A model generated the notes under the pieces. That model was not told the origin of the DNA and searched no databases. It saw nothing but the letters and a program-made list of their open reading frames with translations. Positions 10,021-21,200 of a DNA stretch of 64,000 nt are shown here, piece after piece. Position numbers and translations under genes: made by a program. This DNA comes from Entoloma clypeatum (taxonomy: Eukaryota; Basidiomycota; Agaricomycetes; Agaricales; Entolomataceae), in NCBI GenBank assembly GCA_963565915.1, contig OY751488.1:3596001-3660000 (forward strand), given 5' to 3'. Within the stretch, counting starts at the first letter, position 1. Every line of letters starts with the position of its first letter.

Positions 10021-12870
10021 TCCCCCTGTTGTCTTCTTTCTTGTGTGTGTAGGTTTCTTGTTGAAAAAAAAAAGGAAAGTGTGCGGATTTGACGTGTACT
10101 CACGAGCGCTCGCGTGTCTAGACATATAGCATACCTAGAAGGGGATCGCAGTCCGCCTTCCACGTATCATCCTTTCAATAAATGTCACCATAGTCCTTTT
10201 CCTTATCTGGGGTCCATGCTCTGAAGGATTGCACTTCCAGGTTTCCGCCTGCGAACCACGAAATCGCGAGTCTTGGCGGCAGTTGATGCGCACTCATTTG
10301 CGGGACCTAGTCCCAATAATGCTTGGTTCATTAAGATTTGGCCTGCCAACTTCCTCAACTTGCACTTGCATTCCCTTGCTCGCGTGAGCATTTGAGATTG
10401 CGACAAGGAACCGGCGTTACTTACGGGCGATAGTGAAAGGCACTTGGCTTTCCTAATGCACATATTTTTCGGTTTGTTCCTTTGATTTACATAGGCGCGC
10501 AACGTCAAGACCTCATCATTCAGTTACTGTACCAATGCAGTACGGTATTTTATTTTATTTGGTAACCGATGGATAGAGTTCCCAGATAATTAATCTCGAT
10601 AGACTCAACGACGACTTCGGACTGAATTAGTGGACGTACACTTCGACCCTTTGAAGCTTGAATGTTCAAATGAATTACTTGTGAATTGCCAATGAATTAC
10701 CCACCATGCCTTCAGGGATGGGTAGGTGGTGACCTGTGGCTCCTTATCCCAAACATTTTCACCCTTCCGAGAGGCCTCAAGTTATCCCAAGGCCTCCCTT
10801 GCGATCTCTCATAAACAACGGTTTCCTCCAGACTGGCCCATGCTCTGCTCTTTCGAATCTCTATTAACGTAACCACCCAGGCTCGCCTCCACCAAAACCA
10901 TCTTACAGAGCACTATCCACACTTTGAATGGTTGATCAGGTCCAGGAGCTCCTGTGAATGCACCGCAAGTATGTACATAAACCGCCGTGGTAATACTATC
11001 CACCAAAAGCTCCAGCGCAGACATTCGATTTACGATAGTGCCATACAAAACCCAGATTGACATCGAATCGGTGCCATAAGTCCTTTGGCAGGAAGCCGAC
11101 GGGGCATAGATGATTCAGTCAAAAAGTTACGGGCCTGCTGCGGTTCAGACCCTCGATATGTGGGACGCTGGTGACGTACACCGTATCTACGTGATATCTA
11201 CCCCTTCATAACCATCGTACAGCATTGCCGGATCCGAAAACATTCATTTCTGCGATCCTTCTTCAGGACGAGATCATGCGACCGCCACGAAACTGCGAGA
11301 ACCCGCCCAGCTTGCCGCCTGATGCGATCCACCGGCCCACCTCTATAATAGTCAAAATTGGGTGTCTGCGTCAATTCGCTCGCTCGGATGGATGACGTCG
11401 CGCCGATGGATCACACCCTGTTCGGTTCCAGGAATGGCTCTGCTCCACGATCCAACACTTCATTGAAAAGAAGCGTCAGGTCATCTCAACTGAACTTACC
11501 TGCTATGACGCTTATGGCAGGCGTCGTGAGTCCCCTCGAAATTTTCTCGTTCCCGACCCCTGTAAACTAATCGTTCATGCCCTCGATCTTATCGATCTCT
11601 AAGTAACATCGGGCCCAGTTGCTCCACAGACGTTATCACCTCTAAGTAGTAATCGAAGTAAGTTTAACATTCAACACCTGCCAACTTGAAGCGTCCGACC
11701 GATATCGTGACAGAAGTCATCATGTATGCTGCACGCATCCCGAGTCTGGCCGCCCCACAGAATACAAGAAGGGTTCAGGAGTCCTGCCATCACATCAAGC
11801 TTCGACTCGGAAGCCTGGCGAACACCAACCTATGTGTAGCTAGAGATTGAACTAACGGATGATGATCGTGACTTGGTTCTCCTGCATACTCAAGTAAATT
11901 ACTGTAAAAAGAACACTCCAAGACGAGAACCCATGAAGCAAGTGTTCCGCCCACACCTGTACGTGTTCGTATAATTTGGCTGTGCAACACCTTGAGATCG
12001 TGTGTGATGGGAGATCTTCCAATAAGCAGGGGCGAAACATCAGTCAGAACTGCCGAAGGGATGCCGGCTGGCAGAATGGAACCACCAACATGGCACCAAG
12101 GTCATGAGAAAATCGAGATAACTGGCTTACTAGTGTGTTCAGTCAAGTTTCCAAAAACAAACCGAGCTACGGGTCACCTTGATGCAACGTTCGTTGGAGT
12201 GTGAAGGGTGCTGCATGGCTGCGTGCTGGATGTCATTTTAGCCAACGGTTACATCCCCGACTATCAACGCCAAAGAACGGTGCTGCATGAAAAGGAAAAT
12301 TTGTAAAGATCTACTTGAGCGTCACCATATCCTCACGTAGACGCTGAGTAGCGTCATCAGCTAGTATCAACCTCAGTCTTCCTGTGGTACTCACTCAGCC
12401 AGAGTGATGGAGACGTGTATCAATCAATGCGCGGTGCGATGACTGCTATTCAAGATACAAGTGAAGCACAGGAGCGCGGCGCTGAGATACTGTACCATAC
12501 AAGAGGTAAAAAAGAATCTAGTGGTATGTATTGCAGAGCGAGTGAGTGTGTGTGGCAGGCGGGGGGGAGAAAATGGGACCCGACGAGTGTAAGTAAATAA
12601 TGGAGTGAGTAGTGGGAGGAGCCGATTTTTGGAATAGGGTATGAGGCCAAGGAGAGTGGTCTGTGGAGGGAGAGGGAAAAAGGCATGCTGAGGAGTGGTG
12701 TTCATAGAGAAGCGAGTCAGAGGGGTGGAAGGCGATGATCGTCATGAAGGAGCCTTTGTCCCGTTTCGTACAGGGGGTGTCAAGTTACACGGGTTTGTAT
12801 TTGCCGTGCGTGTATGTGCAGAAGGAAAAAGACATCTATGTGCGGAGGAAAGGCAGAAGGGAACCGAAAG
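10021..12870. other. Long gene-poor stretch
   Basis: 2.85 kb without a recognisable gene. Open frames on the minus strand at 10203-10508 (101 codons) and 10809-11063 (84 codons) resemble no family I know, and I see no splice chain that would extend them. 12530-12870 is G-rich on the plus strand and probably contains the 3' region of the minus-strand gene that follows. No transposon motifs or long terminal repeats were noticed. Confidence 0.5.
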
Positions 12871-13788
12871 TTATGATCGGAATAATTTACGACCGCGTGG
12901 TCGAGAGATAAGGTCTGTCGAGAATTTCTTCTTGGGGGGTGGAGGGTCGACAGCGATGGTGCGGGACAAATGCCATACAGAAGGCTTATCGTCGTCAGAG
13001 TCGTCCTGATAGATATCGAGGGCGGGAGAATGGCGGGTGTGAGCGACAACAGTGAACTGAGCCGTCCTTAAATCGGTGAGGGTGAAGGGTTGTTTAAGTT
13101 GAGAGGAGATGGAAGAGGCAAAAACGGGTGGTGTGGGTGCGACCCAGGAGCAAACCTGGTTTGCCAATGTGGCGAGGATGGAGGTTTTTTGATTGGGGAG
13201 AGTGAGCGGGACGGCGAGAGAGGCTGAGGCAGGGGTGGCAAGAGACGATTCCGTCGCGCCCGAAGCCAAGGAGGCTTGGCTGATGCTCTCTCGGTCGTGG
13301 TTGAGAAACTCCGTAGGTCGTGGTTGTGGGGGTGTGCGAATAGGGCGCGAAGGGGATGGGAGGGATGGGCTTGTGGTGGAAATGGAGAGGGCGGGAGGAG
13401 CTGGGCGTTGTTTCTGGTGCATGAGAGCGGGGAGACGGCTTGTGGATGGTCGGGGTGAGGAGGGTTTGGAGGAGCGGCGGGAGGGTGGGCAGGATGGACC
13501 GGGGGGACTGCTTGGCTCGATGTCGGCAGCCCATGCGCGGATGCCTGCCGGGCCTCTAGCAGACCAGCGAGAGAGGACGGGAAGGACGTCGATGGAGTGG
13601 TAGATGACGTCGGGATCATGGTGAGGTTGGACGGGGCCAGCAGTGTGCTGACAATCAAATGAGCAGTATGGGCCGATGCCCTGCTGTGGGTGGTTGTGGT
13701 GAGTATTGGAGTGGTGGCTGTCTAGGACGACGGCGGGGAGGGGACGTACGAAGGAACGCTCGCAGTTCAAACACCAGTCAGTGTCCAT
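12871..13788 (-). CDS. Ecl1-like small zinc-binding protein
   Basis: Single-exon 305-residue protein. The N-terminus MDTDWCLNCERSF followed about 30 residues later by YCSFDCQ forms a C-x2-C ... C-x3-C quartet. This matches the layout of the fungal Ecl1/life-span regulatory factor family, whose members bind zinc and act in nutrient and stress signalling. The middle is very rich in Pro and Ser and probably disordered; the conserved-looking C-terminal segment contains DDDKPSVWHLSRTIAVDPP and ends RPRGRKLFRS. The family assignment rests on the Cys spacing and the 'WC..C' start only. Most of the length is low complexity, so a generic zinc-ribbon protein remains possible. A 13-C run lies 4 nt before the ATG on the coding strand. 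Confidence 0.6.
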   Translation of the reverse strand: MDTDWCLNCERSFVRPLPAVVLDSHHSNTHHNHPQQGIGPYCSFDCQHTAGPVQPHHDPDVIYHSIDVLPVLSRWSARGPAGIRAWAADIEPSSPPGPSCPPSRRSSKPSSPRPSTSRLPALMHQKQRPAPPALSISTTSPSLPSPSRPIRTPPQPRPTEFLNHDRESISQASLASGATESSLATPASASLAVPLTLPNQKTSILATLANQVCSWVAPTPPVFASSISSQLKQPFTLTDLRTAQFTVVAHTRHSPALDIYQDDSDDDKPSVWHLSRTIAVDPPPPKKKFSTDLISRPRGRKLFRS

Positions 13789-13792
13789 TGAA

Positions 13793-13805
13793 GGGGGGGG
13801 GGGGG
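13793..13805. repeat. 13-nt poly-G/poly-C tract before the Ecl1-like start codon
   Basis: Thirteen consecutive G on the plus strand, i.e. thirteen C in the leader of the minus-strand gene, ending 4 nt before its ATG (13788). Such homopolymers are length-unstable and could affect leader structure. Confidence 0.9.
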
Positions 13806-15433
13806 AGAAGTCACTTGGGAGAACGAGTTGTCGGCTAGGAAGTCTTCTTTATATTTACAACTACCCCATTCGGCCCAGATCTACTTCGCAGATCCAGATC
13901 TGTGCCAAGCAAACACCAACAAACATCCCTGGATTTCGCCTACCGCCGTCCATCTCGGTGCCTCTCTGTCACCGCACCTGCCATACCAAGTAACAAGCAT
14001 GTTCCGGTGGCGTTCTTCTCCTCAACATCCCGACGCAAATGCACCACCCCGCCTGTCCACCCATGTTCGTGACTCATTGTGACAATTCGTCACTCTATAA
14101 CATCGCAAGATCCCGATCCCGGTTCCACACCAACTTACCGGGGCTCACTTTGCAATTCCTTACGCCACACATCCATTCTCCCATCATGAATTGAATGTCC
14201 ACCACTGACTGACAATTACACATTTGGCCTTGTAATCACAATCGTTCACTTCGTGCGAATTTTGACTTAGTGGGTACCAGAAATCTGGTGTGTTGGTACT
14301 TCTCCTAGCTGATCAGAATATATTCGGACCAACATCCAGTCACCAGGCCCGCCAACCACCCACACCGACTGATATACACCTCACCGCTGTAAAGAGATCC
14401 GTTTATGTTGCTTTGAGACCGTATATTAATCCCTCCTCTGTAAGGTTATCGTTGTGTGACAAGAAGGGTTCGTCAAAAGAATCTACGGTTCTCGAGTCAC
14501 TCAGGCTCTATTGGTCGAACCCACAAACGAGTGAATGATACAAAACTTCCATTGATGCTCGAGTCTAGGCAAGTCAGCCATCGGTTAAGCACAATGTATT
14601 CATGTCCCAGCAATCCAACCACCATCGAAGCGCCAGTGTGCACCACGACAATTGGCAGTGGGGCCCATCGCAAAAACACCAAAGCGCAATGAGACGACGT
14701 ACTCGCCGGCAACAGAGATATCCGAATGCCTTTCTCACTCAGTTGTGCAAAAAAGGCTCATCTCCATCTGTAATTTCCGGTGACTCCTTGGTGGCTTTAT
14801 TTTTCTGCTCTGTCCGCAGGAATCGTGGACTCGGACTGATATACTTAGCGAGCGTTGGCGAATACAAACACTTCTAGCGGCAAACGAGTTCGCAAGATGA
14901 TCGCCCGCCGATATCGGACTTTGTTCTTTAAAAAACGACCGATAAGAAGGATTGCTTCCTATCAATCACTACTACAGCTCCCGCAAGAAAGAACATACTC
15001 CAAACTATAGACCCGTGACCATGTCGGGTTGAAGCCCTGACCTCGCCTCCTGAGGCTGTGACTACACTCCTGTGAGCTATAACTTCGAAGGCAGCATAAC
15101 ACCGCAGTGTTGGCGTTGGCTGCGGGCTTATGATGAATGCATGATGACCCCATTCTCGCAGATCCAGTGTGGCAACATGTTCGTCTCGAGATATGAGGTC
15201 TAGGCTTCAGGGCGGCCATCGTTCGACATCCATGGGTCTAGAAATTCAGGAGACTGGCCGACGGGTATACTGGCCGAGAAAGGGCAGGAAAACCACAGGT
15301 AAAGGAGTACCGCACAGCACAGTACACGGCAATCAGACGACCCGGTGAACGGACAGACAGAAAATATGTGGTAGGCGGGCAAGTAGCCGTGGGATTGGAT
15401 GTTAACGTTATTGAACCCTCGTATCAGGAAGGA
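13806..15433. other. Intergenic stretch, no gene recognised
   Basis: Contains the presumed promoter of the Ecl1-like gene at its left end. Open frames of 60-92 codons exist on both strands but none shows recognisable motifs or a plausible splice chain. The T-arm-like bases near 15030 do not form a tRNA. Confidence 0.45.
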
Positions 15434-16230
15434 TTAGGATCGCGGCTCGTGCGGTTTTTTGGCGAAGAAGAGCGGAAAACGGAACCCGACGCTTTGAGAC
15501 TGTATTGTGTCAACCCACTCAGGCATGAGGGCGCCGTTCCAAGTGCCATCTTCCGGAGGGAACGCCGAGGTACTTCCGTCCGGGGACCCACCGAAGTAGA
15601 ACAAACCAGAAAAAAGCACATGGTCGGACCACTGATAGTGAGCACCATTGCAACCGTTTCGACAAGAAGCCCTTGCATCACGAGCTATCAGGGCCGAGAA
15701 AAAAATGGAGGAATCCACGCCGATCAGACGTGGACCCAAGTGCCTCCATTGAAGGGTACGCCTTAGGCCAGGGACGTGGCGATACTTGCTGCATACTGAG
15801 GGAGGATGTCGCTTGGCGTCGAAAGCGTTGCGAAGGTACTTGTACGAATCGGCGCGAGTCCACACCCAGTTGTCGTTGGCGTTAAGTATGTAGACTAGAC
15901 CTCTCTAGAGAATGAGAAAGATTGCTCACGAGGACCGGCTAATGTCAATACCAGTTGCTGGTAAGGGGTCATCCGAGTCGAAATTATCGTGAGAGCGATG
16001 GTCTAATACACACTGGAGGGTCAAACTGACTCGAGGATAAGTATGATCTGATGGCACGCTTGCATCCACGATCGAGGAACAGATTGCTGGAAAGGGGTGG
16101 GTCGACGGCGATATGATTTGTTAAATAAATAAAAAACATGAGAGTTTCATGATTTCTTAGTGTAAGTACATATAATGACCGTCGGTGACTTGACTGACTC
16201 ACTTGGGAAGATGATCGTCGCCAACGACAT
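15434..16230 (-). CDS. Unrecognised, possibly fragmentary gene
   Basis: I do not recognise this product. A 130-codon open minus-strand stretch (15434 to about 15890) reads like coding sequence. It includes VYILNANDNWVWTRADSY, NGAHYQWSDHVLF and GTWNGALMPEWVDTIQ, and ends at a TAA. Going upstream, a GTGAGC...CTCTAGAG intron can join it to an exon containing DNFDSDDPLPATGIDI. A further GTGAGT...TTTCCAG intron (about 16108-16199) leads to MSLATIIFP at 16230, a weakly hydrophobic start. The joins are in frame but alternatives exist, and other open minus-strand pieces lie at 16230-16640. It may be a secreted protein, a longer gene whose exons I cannot place, or a decaying pseudogene. Confidence 0.25.
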
Positions 16231-17224
16231 GTATCTGGGGCAATTATTAGCAGATGGGCATGAGGCAATTCCAGGGCGTTCAAGCAGGGCATTCGTGACA
16301 TAAAAATGATATGCTTGTTTTTGGCAGGAGTGAGTCGAATGGTCGGTCCATCACATCTCAGATCCAGAAGTTGCCGATCCTGATGGGGAATTCCTGGTGT
16401 TTGTTTCGTTCATTGTCCTGCCTGTCTGATTAGCATGCGCATCAGAAAACACCGTCAGAACTCCGCTCGGACATAAGTTCTCACTCAATCTTGTGCCGCG
16501 GCAATTGGTGAGCAGTGTTGCAACCAACCAGATGTAATTTTAAACAGTCTAACATAACATACCATCAGAAGGAGAAGAGTCCTCGTCCGTGAATCGCAAA
16601 GCGAACGTCGCCGTCGACTCCAACATTGTTTTAACTTTGTAAGGCCATCCAGAAGAAGATCGAGGACCCAGGGCCCCTCAATCGTTTTGGTTATGCTACG
16701 TTGGAGATGTCCTGGCGTGCAGCCTTTTTTTTTTGACTGAGAACTGAGTCGCAATAAGCAGGATGTAACGCGGCCCAAATCTAATATATTACGTGGGTAT
16801 TAGCGCGGTGAGACATTGATTTCAAAACCTTCATTCCAAGTTACGTCCAGGCTGAGAAGCTACTCACTGCACGACATCTCCGTGATATACCCATTTCATC
16901 GAGAGGACGATGGCCTGAGTAGAAAGTACTGGTCATAATTCGAAGTTCGTTCGATTTTACTTGACCATTTAGATGACCTGTACAAGTATTCTTCTTTTCA
17001 TAATCGCGGTGCATCTGTTACACGTCGGTATACTGGCTGTCCTAGAAAGGCGGATGCGCAAGAATGACGGTATGTTATTTTCTAATGAGTGATTTCGGCA
17101 AGTTCGTCATCCCAAAAATTTAAATAACAAGCAGTGTATACTGACAACAATTACATCAATGTATAGGTATAGAATTCCCTTTCCATGTAATAGAGAACTT
17201 TTGGACAGTATCAGATTCAAGATC
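16231..17224. other. Intergenic stretch with unplaced exon-like pieces
   Basis: On the minus strand a short exon-like stretch from 16626 reads MLESTATFALRFTDEDSSPS and ends at a GTATGT donor. Another open piece near 16320-16500 encodes LSENLCPSGVLTVFSDAHAN. I could not join them convincingly to each other or to the locus at 15434-16230. Nothing is recognised from 16740 to 17224. Confidence 0.3.
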
Positions 17225-18045
17225 TTATTGATCTTTCTTGTCGCCCGCCACTGCGGCCTTCCTTTTCTCTTCTTCTTCCAACGTGGCGAGAGCCCGAGCG
17301 TCTGCCCGCGATGCATATTCCTGACCCGCCTGTGCACGTAAGGAGTGAGAACCCAATGAGTTTTGCGCATCTCAACACGTCAAGTGGAGGCAAAAAAAAA
17401 AAAACTGCACCGCACCTGCAAGGCAAGAATCGCACCCAGCAACACGATGGTGATCACGTTTCCGGCAGAAAGCACACGCATGGCCTGGAGCTTGTCTTCC
17501 GACGACCAACCATAGCTTCCATCGGTCGAAACGATCCCTTGCAACGCGGGAACCGTCACCGTCAGGTAGATCGCGATGCCGAACACATAAGCAACTACAA
17601 TTTTTTTTTTCACAGATCAAGGACCTCGACAGCGGGCAAGTGAGAAGACAAATACCTAAAGATGACCCATCGAAAAACATGGCGCTTTCGTCCCATTTAT
17701 GGACCTTTATCAACAACCCAATAACTCCCACTCCCATCATACCGTGCAGCAAGGCCTTGCGTGGAAATGAACGGACATCAACAGAGGTTGTTTTTTTGGC
17801 ATGTTGGGAGAGCTTTTGAGTTTACCTTGATTGCTGGAGGTGCACTGTAGAAGGTGGTATAGAACTGGACACTGTCAGCCATCACTTCCTCAGTCGTCTC
17901 GTTCCATAGTATTCGGTGGTCCACATTGAAGCAGATGAAGAAAATGCCTATGCATTTGTCAAAGATGCTTGGAACATGTCTGGGATTATCACTGACCTAG
18001 GAAGAAAGAAACAGGAGCAAGAACCGCTGCATGTTTGAAGCCCAT
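17225..18045 (-). CDS. SHR3: ER membrane chaperone for amino-acid permeases (Shr3)
   Basis: Shr3 folds and packages amino-acid permeases for COPII export from the ER. Joined exons start MGFKHAAVLAPVSFFLG (ATG 18045), then FFICFNVDHRILWNE, FYTTFYSAPPAIKALLHG, GVGVIGLLIKVHKWDESAMF, VAYVFGIAIYLTVTVPALQ and SSEDKLQAMRVLSAGN. Four hydrophobic segments fit the four-helix membrane domain, and the charged tail (ATLEEEEKRKAAVAGDKKDQ) is cytosolic as in family members. The predicted length of about 200 residues is normal. Introns are short with GT-AG ends; the one after FDGSSL contains a long poly-T tract. No damage seen. Confidence 0.9.
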
Positions 18046-18243
18046 GGGTATTATGGATGATGTGGTGTGGGTTGATTGTCCACGTCATCATTGTGCCTCA
18101 CATGCGTCAATCGCGTGCAATGTACATCAAGCAGTGAGGAGAATATAGGGGTACATCCAGCTGGGGTATAATGGTATATAATGATTCAACATATCATCAC
18201 ATCTTGTCAATATCGAAGTTCAGTCCGTGATAGATACATCCTC

Positions 18244-21200
18244 TCAAGAGGTGGCATTGTCTGGCGGTCGAGGAGATTGTGATGGCCGAGGCGACGCTGG
18301 AAGACCGATTTTCGAGTGGCGATTCCCTCTCTCTGCACCAGTGACTGAAACATCGAGGCCTTTAGACGCCGCAACATGGGATACTCTCGATATTTTCGAC
18401 GCAACAGGCGTATCAAGAGTCACAAAGTGTTGCCGGCGGCTCACTGGAGTCGATTCTGAAGTGGACGTCTCCACAGCAAAGTCGCCATCTGTCGTCTCTG
18501 TGCCGCTCTCATCCTGCACAGATAAATCGTCCCCTTCTGAAAGGGATTCCTCGGCTGGAGCTGACAACAACTGTGAGTTCGATCTGAGATTGAAGGGAAC
18601 GCCTACTTTTAAGGGAACGCCCTGTTAATCCGAGAAGTTGGTCAGCAGCTGCGTCGGTGTACTGTCGGCTGTTGCGTCGATCCACATCTGACATCCCATC
18701 CGTACTTTCCGTTAGACTGCTGGGACCTTGCCTCCCTGCGTCAACGTTGAACACCCGATTGAACTCTCCCAGCATCAGACTGAAGACGCCCGCAGGAATC
18801 CCCAACGTAGGACTGAAAACAATCCCGACATTCCGCATCGTCATTTTGTTTACACTAGAATTCTGCACAATCAGAATCAGGTGGGCGGTGAGAGCTCGAA
18901 GCAAGGTATAGTTGGCAATCGGCAGCGCGGCTATGAGTTGGGAAAGCTCTGCGATTCTCTCTTGGGCATCAACGAAGTCTGGCGTTCGAAGTCAGTAAAA
19001 TAACTAGGGATAACACAAAGGTTTCCAACTTACCAATTACAGCAAGGAATCTCAGATGAAGGTCACGAGTCAGAATGCTGGCCGGCAGCTCTCTCAAAAA
19101 ACTTTTCAGAAGTCCTGCGATGGCATGTGGGTCCCAATATTCGTCCGATGCAAGGAGATCAACATCTCCCTCTGCCCCATGTCTGAATTACCGCGTGCCG
19201 ACCGATATCTCAAAAGACTTACCCATATTGAACCTGTCCTTCAAACTCTTGATGACCGCGGAACTCCCGCTCAATCGATAGATGCCTTCCTCTTGATCTG
19301 CCTTCTTTGCTTCCAAGTATTGGATGGCCCGAAAAACAATAGCAGGAAGGTTAGCAATCTGAGCAACATCCAAAGCCTCATCAAGAGGAACGCCAAAGAC
19401 TGCTCGAGGTACCAATGCCGCAACAGGATGGGGTTTATCACCTGCACAACAAAAGGGGAATGAAACGATCATCAACTTCTAAAGGCTGAGGCGACGTACC
19501 ATGCTTCCCGAAGCCCCAGAAGGATCGGGACTTGGCCCGCCGTTCTGCCGCAGCAGCCTCAGAAGGTGAGCTCGCATCCTTGTCCTTGCCTCCAAACTTG
19601 AATCCAGAAGGTATCGGGGCTCCATTTAAGGGACCAGATATCTTCACCTTGTCCAATTTGTCGGGCGACGGTATCCTCTCAACTGGTGAAACCGACATGG
19701 GCGACGGTGCAACCGCATTGAGAGTCGGATGGAACGATCTGTGTTTCTCATGAGGGTCACGCGTACGGTGGCGTTCCGGAGAAACCTGCCTGTTCGACCG
19801 AACACCTTGTAAATCATGATAGTGCCCGAGCTCCGAATTTGCCCGTTGACCGAGTACAGAAGGCTCGGACGTAAATTGGGTTACCGACGATAAGGGTGAC
19901 GAATCAGGGAGACTGGAGGGTTGGGCACGCTCCGCCAACCTTCGCGCGTTGTAATTCTGGGTGTCCATGGCACCGCTACCTTGACGGTCTGCTTCGATCA
20001 CCTTGGCGGGGCTCGTTGATCTGGAATGGTCGTCCACGATCGGTGGCGCCGCAGACTGGAACAACTTTGCGTTGTTCTGATCTTGAGGCAACTGCGAAAT
20101 GGGTACTGCTGCGCCTTTTGAAATGGAGATCTCGTCTTTGGAAAAGTTGCGATGTGGTCGACGAGATGAGGGGCTGTCACCTGAACTTGAGCTCGTGCGA
20201 GATTGATTCCCATTCTGGTATATAGCCGCATTAGCCACACTAGGCCCCGGGCCAAATTTGACGACGGGTTCCTCCGTGTATGTTCCGGTGAAGTACCTGA
20301 CGAGCATCTCGACCCAGCTATCCCTATCCTCATCACTTTCGGCACATAGAACGTGTCGGGGATGGTTGCCGCCAGGTCCCTTCTTTGCTTCAACAATAAG
20401 GAAGGCATGTCGGTACTCCTTTTCGTCGTCTGCCCCTGGAGCCCGTTCGGTTCGCTGCTGCCGGCCTATCTGAGCGCCAGTTACAGTGATGGAGCCAAGA
20501 TGAGCGCCACCACGCTGTCCAAGCGAAAATGGAATCGATGTTAGGTTGCGAACCGTCAAAAGAATGTGCAAAAACTGACGCAATCGTAGTATTCTAGGAC
20601 TGGCCCCTGTAGAACGAAGTAGCGGGTTTTCCAACCACCAAAGTTCTTGCCACGTTTCGTCAAGTACCCTTCCTTATGACCAGCTTGCATAACGGGCTGT
20701 TTGGTTTCGCGCATGATATCTGATGTGAAAAAGGCAATCACTTCATCATTGTGCTTGACAGGCAGATTGATGAGCATCTGCAGATAATTTTCAAGGACAG
20801 CCTTGAAACAGGGGTCAGCCCACAGATGAATACATATATGAAACCACTGACCTTCCTCTGATCCACCTTGGCAGGCGCATGATCCTTCCAAAGCTTCCCT
20901 TCAGGCAGACTGGCGATTTTCTTGCCTACTCCCTTCCCCACACTACTGCGCACGCGCTGATCCAACCCCAAAACGTCCGAGTACATCTTTTCCACCTTCC
21001 AGCCCTCCTTTCCTTGCCCTGGATCCACGTGCAACACGAACGACAGCACTTCTTTCCCCCGATCGTTTGGGCGCACAAAGGAATGCGACACGGTGACAGT
21101 CGTACGAGGAAGGTCGGAAGAAAGTAATGGCAGCGCTCGGAAATTGGCTGCCACGTGCTGGGACTGCTGTTGGTTAGACTCAGGCCGCAGTTGCAAAGAC

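Noticed and set aside
13193..13603. 136-codon plus-strand frame rich in Gly, Arg and Glu
   Set aside because: Antisense to the Pro/Ser-rich middle of the Ecl1-like gene.
14985..15110. Bases resembling a tRNA T-arm (GGGCTTCAACCC on the minus strand)
   Set aside because: The flanking bases do not form an acceptor stem or D-arm, and the T-stem has a mismatch; no tRNA fold.
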